Assembly (NCBI GenBank): GCA_038217425.1
Contig: JBBQPM010000083.1
Coordinates: 1-28,506 of the forward strand
Direction: 5' to 3'
Length of the DNA: 28,506 nucleotides
Source: JAIEPT01 sp038217425
Lineage (GTDB): Bacteria; Planctomycetota; Planctomycetia; Gemmatales; Gemmataceae
The notes under the pieces are model-generated. The model did not search any database. It was not told the origin of the DNA and saw nothing but the letters and a program-made list of their open reading frames with translations. Each line of letters starts with the position of its first letter. The first letter of the stretch is position 1. This document shows positions 16,001-23,585 of this stretch, in pieces. Position numbers and translations under genes: made by a program.

Positions 16001-18526
16001 CCCTTGATGGGAGTGACAGGCGAGGCAGCCGCGCTCAACGAAGAGCTGTCGGCCGAGTTTCAAGTCGGTCTTGAAATCCTTGGCGTCGACGCCGACGAGT
16101 TCTTTGAACGACTTGGAGGCGTGCACCAGCGAAGGCCTGACCTTATCGCGTTGCTTCAGCGCCGTCGTCAACTCGGCGGTGAGCGCGTCGTACTCGTCGA
16201 TCGACTTCTTCTCCGCGGGATTCGCCGTCTTACGGCGCGCCTTGTCGGTGGGATCGAAGCTCAGCGTGTTGACGAAGAGCCGAACTTTGTTGTCGAGTTC
16301 CGTGATCTGTCCGACGGCTTTGGCGGCGTCCTTTACCTCGGCGAGATGGCTTTTGCTCGCCTGGAACAGGTAGTGCGTAATCGCCTGGATTTCCGCCTTG
16401 GGGTACGGCTTCTGGTCATCAGGCAGGAACTTGGGATGATTGTTGCTGAGCCCGTAGAAATGGGGCATCTTGGTGTCGGGCCGAAACTCGCGGGGCGCCT
16501 GCAACCATTTCGACGTGAAGAGTTCCGTCGTCTTTTCACTGATGCGGTACAGACTCGGTCCGACCTTGCGGAGTTGCCCCGGCATATTGTCGGCATTGGC
16601 GAGCAACTTCGAACGCTGCTCCTGCGTCATGTCGTCCAGGGGCGGCGTCGGCTCCAGACGCAGATCCGGACCGATCTCACGTCCCCCCTTGCGCCCGGCA
16701 ATCTCATGGCACCCGAAGCAGCCGTTTTCCTTGATCAGGTTGTAACCCTTGAGTAGCTTCGGCGCCTCGCTGCGGTTGTCGCTGCTGATGAGATCGGTGA
16801 CCTGGTGGTGGCACTTGAGGCAACCCGATTCCACGAAACGCATCGGCGTCATGGGGAAGTCCCAGTCGTGGACATTATGATATTCAAGCTTCGTTTTCCA
16901 TTCTTCCTTTTGCACGACGTTATTGGGCGCGTGCGAGGCGAAGAGGAAGCTGGTGCCGGACGGTTGTCCGCCGTGGCACGACGTGCAACCGAACTTCTCG
17001 ACGGGGTGCTTGCTGTTGGGACCAACATGCAGATCGAGCCGAGGGTGGGCGCAGAATTCGGTGATGCGCGAGTTGGTAAGGATGTCCTTGGAAACCTTGG
17101 TGATCTTGAGGGCGCCCGGTTCGGGGAGACCCTTGGCCTCGGGGAGCCCGGCAAAAATCTTGGTGCGAATGTAGAGGACGTACTGGGCGTGCGCCAGCTT
17201 CTGCTCGAGGCTCAGCGTCTGGAGGAGCGCGTTTCGGGCGGCGTCGACCTCGCGGACCTGCTTGAGCTTCGACTCGACCTCTTTCTTGTTGATACCGAAC
17301 TCCTTGAGGATGTCGCTATCTTCTTCGGTCGTGGTGACCAGGGCCTGTTTGAGCCGTTCGTATTTCGCCTTATAGCGGGGGTACTGAGGGAAGTAACCCG
17401 CGGAGGTGTTCGCCGTCGTTTTGCTGAGAGCGTTGATGAGTTCTGGGTAGGCGACAATGAGCTGTTCCGCCTGGCTGCGCGGCCCAACCCCCAGGTTGAC
17501 TTTCTCGGCGGTCAACTTCTGGTAAATGTCGTCGGTGGACTTCAGGGTCGGGTCGCCCAGCGCCTTGTAGAGGGCGATGGCGCCTTGCAAACGGGAACTG
17601 TAGCGGCCGTAGTCCGTCGGATAATCGCCGGGCAACGACGTCTTGGACATCTTGCGGATCGTTTCGAGCAGATCGCTCACAACTTTTTCTTGCCCCTGGT
17701 CGTACCGATCGACGAGACTGACGAGGTTCTCGCGGGTGAAGGCGGGTCGGTCGATCGCCAGATGGCACGTCTGGCAACGGTCGAAGCGAACGGCCTGCAC
17801 GAAGTTGTAATCGAGCGTCACGTCCTTGATGACCTGCTGCTGGATCTTGATCGGCGACGCGAAGGCGTCGAGGATCGGCAAAGTGCGCACCCAGTCGCCG
17901 GTCCCCCATTTTTTGGTGATAGCCACGCGAACCTGCGTGTCGAACGCAGAGGTCACTTTCTTCAGCTCGGAAATCTTCTTGGTGAGACCCTGCTCCTGGC
18001 CGTCGATCTCGGTCTGCCAGGCTTGAATCTTGGCGTAGACGTCGTCCTTTTCCGCCTTGATTGAATCGAGTTCTTTCTCGTATTCGGCTTTTCTCTTCTC
18101 GTACTTGGCGACGTCCGGATTGTCTCGACCGTAATGATCGGCGGCGATGTCCCGGAAGCTGACGATGGAATCGAGGTTCGCCTTTACCGAGTTGTAGCGG
18201 CTGTCGAGCGTCTGCTTGTTGGGGAGTTCGGCATCGATCTTGGCTTGCAGTTCGTCGACTTTCCCTTGATTGCCTGCGCGAATTCGCTTCTCCTCCAGAA
18301 CCTGGCGAATGAGCGTGATGAACTGTTCGCCCGGCGCCTGTTCGAGCGCCTGGCGTGCGGCGAGGGCCTCTTCCACGTCGCGGAAATGACGCTGCTCGGT
18401 CTTGAACTCGCGGAAGTAATCTTGCGCGAACATCCACATGATGCTCGCCAGCATTAACAGCGAGGAGACCGCGAAGACGATGTCGAGCATGTTCTGATTG
18501 CGGTATGCTTTATCCGTAGCGGCCAT
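13043..18526 (-). CDS. Giant octahaem cytochrome c subunit of a b6f/bc1-like complex
   Basis: A 1827-residue membrane-anchored cytochrome c. One N-terminal membrane helix (about residues 13-36) is followed by a periplasmic body. Eight CxxCH haem c motifs start at residues 251 (CQTCH), 514 (CTSCH), 569 (CLKCH), 603 (CFGCH), 834 (CLACH), 1111 (CYACH), 1297 (CAGCH) and 1688 (CLSCH). The haem segments are linked by long Lys/Glu-rich stretches predicted to be coiled coils: about 38-215, 895-965 and 1590-1675. The tail is almost wholly Lys, Glu and Ser. Several YEKF/FxxP blocks repeat the cytochrome c class I pattern with distal Met candidates. It lies 55 bases after the subunit-IV-like gene and overlaps the copper-protein gene by ATGA, so it should replace cytochrome c1/f in the complex. 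The ribosome binding site is weak. Confidence 0.9.
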   Translation of the reverse strand: MAATDKAYRNQNMLDIVFAVSSLLMLASIMWMFAQDYFREFKTEQRHFRDVEEALAARQALEQAPGEQFITLIRQVLEEKRIRAGNQGKVDELQAKIDAELPNKQTLDSRYNSVKANLDSIVSFRDIAADHYGRDNPDVAKYEKRKAEYEKELDSIKAEKDDVYAKIQAWQTEIDGQEQGLTKKISELKKVTSAFDTQVRVAITKKWGTGDWVRTLPILDAFASPIKIQQQVIKDVTLDYNFVQAVRFDRCQTCHLAIDRPAFTRENLVSLVDRYDQGQEKVVSDLLETIRKMSKTSLPGDYPTDYGRYSSRLQGAIALYKALGDPTLKSTDDIYQKLTAEKVNLGVGPRSQAEQLIVAYPELINALSKTTANTSAGYFPQYPRYKAKYERLKQALVTTTEEDSDILKEFGINKKEVESKLKQVREVDAARNALLQTLSLEQKLAHAQYVLYIRTKIFAGLPEAKGLPEPGALKITKVSKDILTNSRITEFCAHPRLDLHVGPNSKHPVEKFGCTSCHGGQPSGTSFLFASHAPNNVVQKEEWKTKLEYHNVHDWDFPMTPMRFVESGCLKCHHQVTDLISSDNRSEAPKLLKGYNLIKENGCFGCHEIAGRKGGREIGPDLRLEPTPPLDDMTQEQRSKLLANADNMPGQLRKVGPSLYRISEKTTELFTSKWLQAPREFRPDTKMPHFYGLSNNHPKFLPDDQKPYPKAEIQAITHYLFQASKSHLAEVKDAAKAVGQITELDNKVRLFVNTLSFDPTDKARRKTANPAEKKSIDEYDALTAELTTALKQRDKVRPSLVHASKSFKELVGVDAKDFKTDLKLGRQLFVERGCLACHSHQGTEQGSQKEDTFGNKVWDVVPVASEAQFGPNLSQLSEKLVSDESRPLAEKFFGSQKKWQDAVLAKKQLDEELQAAEDRKEMKQSKEERAATQKLIDKLEGDVEKADEAVKAALKARDDAGSTYRAKMTSARAWLVQWLLDPHVYSPRSRMPITHLTPQEAAQVSDWLLEQSPADLGRSWSSDGMKDLAEPADSDTFKNLARVYLVRMLAKTDMNKLLEGKFTREEIKDINPKTHPVLSSLPEDEQNLALTYSADNLKFYLGKKAVSRLGCYACHDVPGFDAGKPIGVALNDWGKKNADRLAFEDVQNYVKHHHFEVNLPLDEHGLPEKFKEEGGVVKTPYEKFYADGLDHHGQNRMSYLFQKLNEPRSYDYNRERAWDDRARMPQFKFARLKPKAKEGVEEFQARQHYEEQLAREAVMTFVLGLTAEQIPTQSLSRPKNDRLAEVKGRQVLDKFNCAGCHQIRPGYLEYNGTPTPGTIEGASGDYLFVDNYNWHAPKSSGSKFIAHGYFPGFLPGEILPDEQNPQAGKIAFRTLHAVRYNNPKGEKNAKDEVVEIDVPAATMYFLDKENFIFPPKEALQTDESWQAFSKQHGAYGGAFSDLLTVYLGRTNPKAFKVSSSDFTVAQARAWTPPTLVNQGAKTQPDWLYRFLIDPHQIRNMIKLRMPKFNMSSEEAKILVEYFEAVERLSNPNQGLDAFDVARTDDYWAAKNREYLQRLKTTKTKDNSKSVYELRLEDQMRPTWKQTVKDLETEKKDYTNRASAAKKKSEELQKEFEKLGADKEKLAEKAKLEGQVGSAKDDLRYWENKIVAVEKTLASVNPDELEKAWLAKDAYITDAFRLVTTSKQCLSCHAIGDQGTQEVSLLVNMGPSIERAHARLRPTWLKQWIANPHRFLQYPSIMIQNFPSNEKTMVPGDQYLEIFPGTPLERVEAVRDILTIYPQAARSPINQSLVRPSSAVEEKKTKVEEEKSEEKKSDEKKNKTEEKK

Positions 18527-18581
18527 GGTTCACTCAAGCTTGTCAAGTAGGAAGTTGAATCCAAGGTAACCGACGCCGAGC

Positions 18582-19856
18582 TTAGATGTTGAAGAAGAAC
18601 TCTGGAATGAAGACGATGTACTTAAGATCCAGCGTCCAGCGCAGCAACATCTTGATCGGCAAGAGAGCCATGAACTGAATCAGCGTCACCAGCAGGAAGA
18701 AGCGGATGAAGCCCATCTTGATGAAGTATTCGCGCATGATCGTCTTCGCCAAGATCGGCGGCAACAAGAGCAAATAGCCGAGCATGAGCAGAATGCCGGG
18801 GAGTTCGCGGAGGAGCCAGCCCATGCTGTCGGGCGATCGGCCCAACAGTTTGAGCCAAAAGAGTTCGCTGAGATTGACGTTGTTGAGCGGTTCGTTCTTG
18901 TGCGAGTTCCACGTTTCGAAGGGGCCGAAAAAGTTCCAGTTGGGACCGCGAAGGATGGTGCCGAGCACGATGAGCACGACCCAGAGGATGATGAAGCCCA
19001 GGAGGAACGAGATGATGGCGAATTTGCGTTCGTTAAAGGAATAGTAGCCGTTCCCCTTGGGATTGAAGTCGATGTAGGGAATGGCAATGAGGCCGACGAT
19101 AATCATGGAGGGGAGAACGACGCCCGCCATCCAGGGATCGAAGTAGACGAGCATTTCCTGGAGACCGAGGAAGTACCAGGGCGCCTTGGACGGGTTGGGG
19201 ATGCGGAACGGGGACGCGGGGGCTTCCAGCGGAGCCTTGAGGCAGACCGCCCAGACGACGAGCCCGAGCGTGAAGATGACCATGCAGATTAGCTCGGTGT
19301 AGACGAGATCGGGCCAAACGAGGACTTTCTCCTCCTCGAGCTTCTCGGCCACGGGTTCGCCGCGAGCGATACGTTCGTCGTTGAGAACGGCCATGCGCAA
19401 GGGGAGCCAGGTGAAATAGCCGACCGAAAAGATCAGCATGACGATCGGGACGTTGTCAGGCTTGGTAATGATCGAGCGGAAGGCGGGATCGGTGATGGCC
19501 CAGCCGCCAAAGAGGAGCGTGCCCATGAGCAGGCTCCAGCCGAAGATCGGATGAATGACGGTCTTGCGGAAGTAGAGCATCGCTCCCAGGGCGAGGAGCG
19601 ACAGGACGAAATAGCTGATCGGATTCATCACGAGATTGATGAAATTGGTGATCAGGTGCGGAATGGGCGGGCCGACATGGAGTAGGTAGGCGATTGCGTG
19701 GAGCAGAAAGACGCCGCCGACCGAGGCCCAGATGATCGTCTGGAGTCGGTTCTTGACGTTGTAGTGCTGGTGCGCGGCGAAGCCGAAGTTCGCGAGGGCG
19801 CAGAGGACGTAATAGAAGCCCAGGCCGTTTTGAATGGATGCGTCGAGTCCGTGCAT
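18582..19856 (-). CDS. Cytochrome b C-terminal (subunit IV-like) protein with extra N-terminal helices
   Basis: A 424-residue inner membrane protein. The middle (about 183-290) corresponds to cytochrome b6f subunit IV: VWPDLVYTELICMVIF, then NPSKAPWYFLGLQEMLVYFD, which holds APWY in the position of the PEWY/PPWY quinol-site motif, then a further helix. The first 170 residues have no counterpart in subunit IV; they contain about five hydrophobic helices (12-30, 38-60, 78-96, 104-121, 136-155). Three or more helices follow residue 290. Replacement of Glu in PEWY with Ala should alter proton exit at the Qo site if the site is equivalent. AAGG is eight bases before the ATG. The gene is 36 bases downstream of the b6-like gene. 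Confidence 0.88.
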   Translation of the reverse strand: MHGLDASIQNGLGFYYVLCALANFGFAAHQHYNVKNRLQTIIWASVGGVFLLHAIAYLLHVGPPIPHLITNFINLVMNPISYFVLSLLALGAMLYFRKTVIHPIFGWSLLMGTLLFGGWAITDPAFRSIITKPDNVPIVMLIFSVGYFTWLPLRMAVLNDERIARGEPVAEKLEEEKVLVWPDLVYTELICMVIFTLGLVVWAVCLKAPLEAPASPFRIPNPSKAPWYFLGLQEMLVYFDPWMAGVVLPSMIIVGLIAIPYIDFNPKGNGYYSFNERKFAIISFLLGFIILWVVLIVLGTILRGPNWNFFGPFETWNSHKNEPLNNVNLSELFWLKLLGRSPDSMGWLLRELPGILLMLGYLLLLPPILAKTIMREYFIKMGFIRFFLLVTLIQFMALLPIKMLLRWTLDLKYIVFIPEFFFNI

Positions 19857-19892
19857 GTCAGCAACCTTAAGCCGAAGAACGAGCCCAGAAAA

Positions 19893-20666
19893 CTAGAGAG
19901 CGCCGCTGATGCCGCCGTCTTTGCGTACGCGCCAAAAGTGGATGGCGATGAGCAGTGCGACGGCGAGCGGAATGGCGACGCAGTGAAGGACGTAGAAACG
20001 CAGAAGCGCGGTTTCGCCCACGAAGCTGCCGCCGAGCAAGACGAACCTTGCATCCGAGCGGCTATGGATAAGCTCCACACCGCCGATCGTAAGGAATTTG
20101 GCGCCTGGCCCTTCGTAACCCATGAGCGGGGTGGCGCGTGCCATGTTGCTGCCGACGGTGATGGCCCAGATCGCCAGCTGATCCCATGGCAACAAGTAGC
20201 CGGTAAAGGACAAAAGTAATGTGAGGACGAGCAAGATGACGCCCACCCCCCAGTTGAATTCGCGCGGAGGTTTATAACTGCCGGTAAGGAACACGCGATA
20301 CATGTGGAGCCAGATGGAAATCACCATGGCATGGGCGCCCCAGCGATGCAATTCACGGAGGATGCCGAGGGTGGCCACGTCGCGGAGCGAGAGGATGTCG
20401 TTGTACGCGTGTTCGAGCGTGGGGCGATAGTAGAACATGAGCAGAACGCCGGTCACCGTCTCTACGAGGAAGAGGAAGAAGGTGATGCCCCCCATGCACC
20501 AGGTGTAGCTGAGATTGATGCCGCTCTTGCGGACGGAGACGGGGTGCAGATGGAGGAAGACGTTGGTGAGCATGACGACGACGCGGTTACGACGATCGCG
20601 CGGCGCCGGGTGCCGGAAGATGGACTTCCAGACCTGAGAATTGCGGATGAAATCACCGATAGCCAT
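19893..20666 (-). CDS. Cytochrome b6-like protein (haem b subunit)
   Basis: A 257-residue, four-helix cytochrome b corresponding to b6 rather than to full-length mitochondrial-type cytochrome b. Haem b ligands are His107 and His121 on one helix and His228 and His243 on another; the 13- and 14-residue gaps are those of b6-type proteins. SYTWCMGGITFFLFLVETVT (53-72) aligns with the b6 segment FYCLGGITL, so Cys57 equals Cys35 of chloroplast b6, which binds haem ci covalently. FTGYLLPWDQLAIWA (154-168) is the conserved Qo-side motif, and the end, RKDGGISGAL, matches b6. An AAGGA site overlaps the Rieske stop codon, five bases before the ATG. Confidence 0.95.
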   Translation of the reverse strand: MAIGDFIRNSQVWKSIFRHPAPRDRRNRVVVMLTNVFLHLHPVSVRKSGINLSYTWCMGGITFFLFLVETVTGVLLMFYYRPTLEHAYNDILSLRDVATLGILRELHRWGAHAMVISIWLHMYRVFLTGSYKPPREFNWGVGVILLVLTLLLSFTGYLLPWDQLAIWAITVGSNMARATPLMGYEGPGAKFLTIGGVELIHSRSDARFVLLGGSFVGETALLRFYVLHCVAIPLAVALLIAIHFWRVRKDGGISGAL

Positions 20667-20675
20667 GGGGGTTCC

Positions 20676-21350
20676 TTAGAGGGTGATAAACGAGGACTCG
20701 TCGTTCCACTGGCCCAGCTCTTTTTGATATTTCTTCGATTTATCGACGAGGATTTCGCCGCCGACAACTTCGATGCCGTAGCGTTCGAGCGGCCGGGGGG
20801 CCGGGCCTTCGAAGTTGATACCGGTGATTTTGAATCCCGATCCATGGCAGGGGCACTTGAACTTCTTTTCGCCTTCGAGCCAGTTGGGTGTGCAACCCAG
20901 GTGGGTGCAGGTGGTGCTAAGGGCGTAGATGATGTCGCGGTTTTTTTCGTCCTTGGCGCGAATGACCCAGGCGCCCTGATCCTTGAACTCGTCGGAAACC
21001 TTGTTCTCCTCATAGGAGCGAATGAAGCCGGCGCGGAAGGAGCTGGGGGGCTCGGCCAAGACGTTGGGGAAAAGGAAGCGAACGGTGCCCAAGAGCATGC
21101 CGACCATGGAGGCGGAGAAGGCAATCCAAGCGGCGGAGAACCACGAGCCGAACCAGGAGAGGAGGAAGAATCGGCGCGTCGGCACGGGCGCCGGCTTCGC
21201 CGTCGGCTTGGGGGGCGCTGCCGCCGGCTTGGGGGGCGTCGCGGCGACCACGGTCGGCGGCTTCGCCGTCACCGCCTCCGGCGTCGGTACATTCGCGACG
21301 ATCGTTTCCTTCGGTGGCGTCGGCGTCTCGCCCGTGCTCGGTTCAGACAT
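20676..21350 (-). CDS. Rieske iron-sulfur protein
   Basis: A 224-residue membrane-anchored 2Fe-2S protein, first gene of the cytochrome complex operon. CTHLGC (148-153) and CPCHGSGF (166-173) give cluster ligands Cys148, His150, Cys166 and His169, with Cys153 and Cys168 as the stabilising disulfide. A twin-arginine motif TRRFFLLSWFGSW (58-70) precedes the single membrane helix (about 71-95), consistent with Tat export of a folded cluster. Unusually, the first 57 residues before it are a Pro/Ala/Lys-rich cytoplasmic extension. The product transfers electrons from quinol to the cytochrome c subunit. It ends 9 bases before the b6-like gene. Confidence 0.96.
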   Translation of the reverse strand: MSEPSTGETPTPPKETIVANVPTPEAVTAKPPTVVAATPPKPAAAPPKPTAKPAPVPTRRFFLLSWFGSWFSAAWIAFSASMVGMLLGTVRFLFPNVLAEPPSSFRAGFIRSYEENKVSDEFKDQGAWVIRAKDEKNRDIIYALSTTCTHLGCTPNWLEGEKKFKCPCHGSGFKITGINFEGPAPRPLERYGIEVVGGEILVDKSKKYQKELGQWNDESSFITL

Positions 21351-21398
21351 GGCTCGCCCGATGGGTTAAACTCAGTTCGTGAAAAAATACACAATCTA

Positions 21399-21426
21399 TT
21401 TCTAGAAGCTTTATGCAAGCGGTCAA
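21399..21426 (-). promoter_or_regulatory. Predicted promoter of the cytochrome complex operon
   Basis: On the minus strand TTGACC (21426-21421) and TAGAAA (21404-21399) are 16 bases apart in a locally A+T-rich stretch, about 48 bases before the Rieske ATG. It is the only convincing promoter seen upstream of the gene block 21350-10229. Confidence 0.5.
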
Positions 21427-21478
21427 CCCCGGCTCCGCGCCCGCTTCGAGCCGGCGCGAAACTTCCTACGCGGAACTC

Positions 21479-21506
21479 TTGACCCGCTGCCAAAACCTGC
21501 GATGAT
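21479..21506 (+). promoter_or_regulatory. Predicted promoter of the membrane-protein gene
   Basis: TTGACC at 21479-21484 and GATGAT at 21501-21506 are 16 bases apart. The -10 overlaps an upstream in-frame ATG at 21502, which argues that translation starts at the ATG at 21553 instead. Confidence 0.4.
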
Positions 21507-21552
21507 GCCAGGCTCTTTCTATGAACTCGTCGCACGTTTTCAGGGAGCAACC

Positions 21553-22185
21553 ATGCTAGGCGGAATGTTCTTCGATCAAATGGCGGCCCTCGGCCTCTTC
21601 GCGATGTTCTTCATCCTGGCCGCGCCCACCCTCTTTCTCGGTCTCGCCTTGCCCTACGGCATTCTGCGCATTCGCGATGCCTTCTCGCCAACCCCCGATC
21701 CCATGCTGGGCGCCAAGACGGCGCTGCACTTCTTCCTCAGCCTCGGCATCCTTCAAATGTTGATCGCCTTCACCATCGTCGTCGTCGAGTTCATGGTCGC
21801 TACCCGTGAGGTGGAACATTTCTCCAGATCCCAACGGATCGCGCTCGCCCTGGGAACTTCCGGAATCCTCTTCACGATTTTTCATCTCCTCTTTCTCCTG
21901 CGACTGCCAGCTGACAATCCGAACGTCTCGCCGCGCCGCGTCTTTCTCGGCTGGCGGCTGGCCATTCACGGGCTGGTCGTCCTCTTCTCCTTCACCGCGC
22001 TGATGGTGCTCGTGTTACGTTCGGAGCGGATGGCCGAGATTGACAAGGAAAACCTCAAGGCTCTGGTCGGCGTGTTGATCGTATGGACGCCTTCGTGGAT
22101 CGTGCACCTCGGAATGATGATCATCACCCCTCGCAGTTTCCGGCCGCAGCGCGATCTCCCCGTCGCCGTTCCGTGGGAGGGGTGA
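21553..22185 (+). CDS. Polytopic membrane protein of unknown function
   Basis: A 210-residue protein starting at 21553, where GGAG lies five bases upstream of ATG. Hydrophobic segments lie near residues 10-36, 58-80, 95-115, 132-150 and 168-188, giving about five helices. Between helices 3 and 4 is a short polar loop (LPADNPNVSPRRVFLGWR). The last 20 residues are polar and Pro/Arg-rich. No family motif or prosthetic-group ligand pattern is recognised. It is divergent from the Rieske gene, with the two promoters in 21351-21552, and 66 bases upstream of the larA-type gene. A role with the cytochrome complex is possible only from location. Confidence 0.75.
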   Translation: MLGGMFFDQMAALGLFAMFFILAAPTLFLGLALPYGILRIRDAFSPTPDPMLGAKTALHFFLSLGILQMLIAFTIVVVEFMVATREVEHFSRSQRIALALGTSGILFTIFHLLFLLRLPADNPNVSPRRVFLGWRLAIHGLVVLFSFTALMVLVLRSERMAEIDKENLKALVGVLIVWTPSWIVHLGMMIITPRSFRPQRDLPVAVPWEG

Positions 22186-22251
22186 GCCCGCGTCTTTCGA
22201 GTTTCGTCGCCTGCGATTGATTTCAGCACTCGCATCCCCCACAATACCGGT

Positions 22252-23526
22252 ATGAAAATCAAACTCGACTATGGCAGAACCGGTCTCGATGTGGAAATCC
22301 CCGACGATCGTCTTGTCGGCCCGCTGGCGATCCGCAAAACGGAGCCCCTAGCGAATCCCGAAGAGGCGATCGCTCAGGCGTACGCAAACCCGATCGGCAC
22401 GCCGCCGCTCGCGGAACTCGCGCGCGGGCGCAAGAGCGCCTGCATCGTCATCTGCGACATCACCCGCCCCGTGCCCAACAAGCTGATGCTCCCGCCGATG
22501 CTCAAGATCCTCGAAGAGGCCGGCATCCCGCGCAGTGAGATCATGATCCTGATCGCCACGGGCCTACATCGGCCCAACGAAGGCGCCGAGCTGGAGGAGA
22601 TGGTCGGCGCCGACATCGTGCGCGATTACCGCATCGAGAACCATCACGGCAAAGTCCTCGAAGAACACACCTTCCTCGGCATCACGCCCAACGACGTCCC
22701 CGCGTGGATCGACTCCCGCTACATCAATGCCGACCTCAAGATCACGACCGGCCTGATCGAGCCGCACCTCATGGCCGGCTACAGCGGAGGCCGAAAGGTG
22801 ATCTGCCCCGGCATCGCCGCCCTCGAGACCGTCAAAGTCTGGCACGGGCCGCGCTTCCTCGAACATCCCAAGGCCGATTGCGGCTTCCTCGAAGGCAACC
22901 CCGTCCACGAGGAGAACACGCGCATCGCCAAGATGGCGGGCTGCGACTTCATCGCCAACGTCTGCATCGACGGTCAGCGCCGGATCCTGTGGGTCGGGGC
23001 CGGGCACATGGAAGAAGCGTGGATGCAGGGCGTGCGTTTCTGCGAAAACGTCGTCCGCGTCGGCGTCGACGCCCCGCTCGACATCGTCGTCACCAGCGGC
23101 GCCGGGTATCCGCTCGACACGACGTGGTACCAGGCGATCAAGGGCCTCACCGGCGCCTTGCCGATTGTCAAGCAAGGCGGCACCATCATTCTCGCCGTCA
23201 GCCTCACCGAAGGCGTCGGCAGTCCCGAGTTCGAGCATCTGCTCAAGGACAACCCGGACCTCGTCAAGTTCAAGGACCGGATCATGGGCAAGGACTATTT
23301 CGTCATGGACCAATGGCAGCTCGAGGAGTTCGCCAAGGTCGCGGCCCGCTGCAAGATCAAGGTCGTTTCGCACGGACTCTCCGCCGACATCCTTCGTCGC
23401 TGCCACGTCGAACCGGTGGCGACGGTCGAGCAGGCGATTGCCGAGTGCCTGGTCGAGTACGGCCCGAGCGCTCGCATTGGCGTAATCCCCAAGGGGCCGT
23501 ACGTGTTGCCGTTCGTGGCGTGCTAA
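22252..23526 (+). CDS. larA: LarA-family nickel-pincer racemase/epimerase
   Basis: A 424-residue cytoplasmic enzyme that probably racemises lactate or another 2-hydroxy acid using the nickel pincer nucleotide cofactor. Residues equivalent to the Lactobacillus plantarum LarA cofactor and catalytic residues are kept at a constant offset of two: His106 (TGLHRP), His172 (EPHLMAGYSGG), Lys182 (RKVICPG), the lysine that bonds the cofactor, and His198 (VWHGPR). DITRPVPN (69-76) takes the place of DHTRPxP. Length is the usual one. None of larB, larC or larE, needed to make the cofactor, is in the window. No clear ribosome binding site precedes the ATG. Many LarA homologues act on substrates other than lactate, so the substrate is not assigned. 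Confidence 0.9.
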   Translation: MKIKLDYGRTGLDVEIPDDRLVGPLAIRKTEPLANPEEAIAQAYANPIGTPPLAELARGRKSACIVICDITRPVPNKLMLPPMLKILEEAGIPRSEIMILIATGLHRPNEGAELEEMVGADIVRDYRIENHHGKVLEEHTFLGITPNDVPAWIDSRYINADLKITTGLIEPHLMAGYSGGRKVICPGIAALETVKVWHGPRFLEHPKADCGFLEGNPVHEENTRIAKMAGCDFIANVCIDGQRRILWVGAGHMEEAWMQGVRFCENVVRVGVDAPLDIVVTSGAGYPLDTTWYQAIKGLTGALPIVKQGGTIILAVSLTEGVGSPEFEHLLKDNPDLVKFKDRIMGKDYFVMDQWQLEEFAKVAARCKIKVVSHGLSADILRRCHVEPVATVEQAIAECLVEYGPSARIGVIPKGPYVLPFVAC

Positions 23527-23534
23527 TGAAATTC

Positions 23535-23570
23535 GTTTAGCGCTCGCGCGGGCTCATGCGAGCGCTAAAC
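23535..23570. repeat. Perfect 13-bp-stem hairpin between larA-type and ABC genes
   Basis: GTTTAGCGCTCGC (23535-23547) and GCGAGCGCTAAAC (23558-23570) are exact complements around a 10-base loop. It lies 8 bases after the larA stop and 15 bases before the ABC ATPase ATG. It could be a transcript terminator or a palindromic dispersed repeat; no T-run follows. Confidence 0.7.
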
Positions 23571-23585
23571 GGGGGCAAATCGAAT

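Noticed and set aside
17035..17075. EFCAHPRLDLH in the giant cytochrome as a ninth haem site
   Set aside because: It has only one Cys before the His and does not fit CxxCH or known CxnCH variants.
14399..18064. Three long plus-strand frames opposite the giant cytochrome gene
   Set aside because: They are antisense to a gene with eight haem motifs and have only low-complexity, Leu/Val/Arg-rich translations.
23556..23585. Extended N-terminus for the ABC ATPase starting at 23556
   Set aside because: This ATG lies in the loop of a hairpin; the ATG at 23586 gives the usual family start and has a G-rich binding site.
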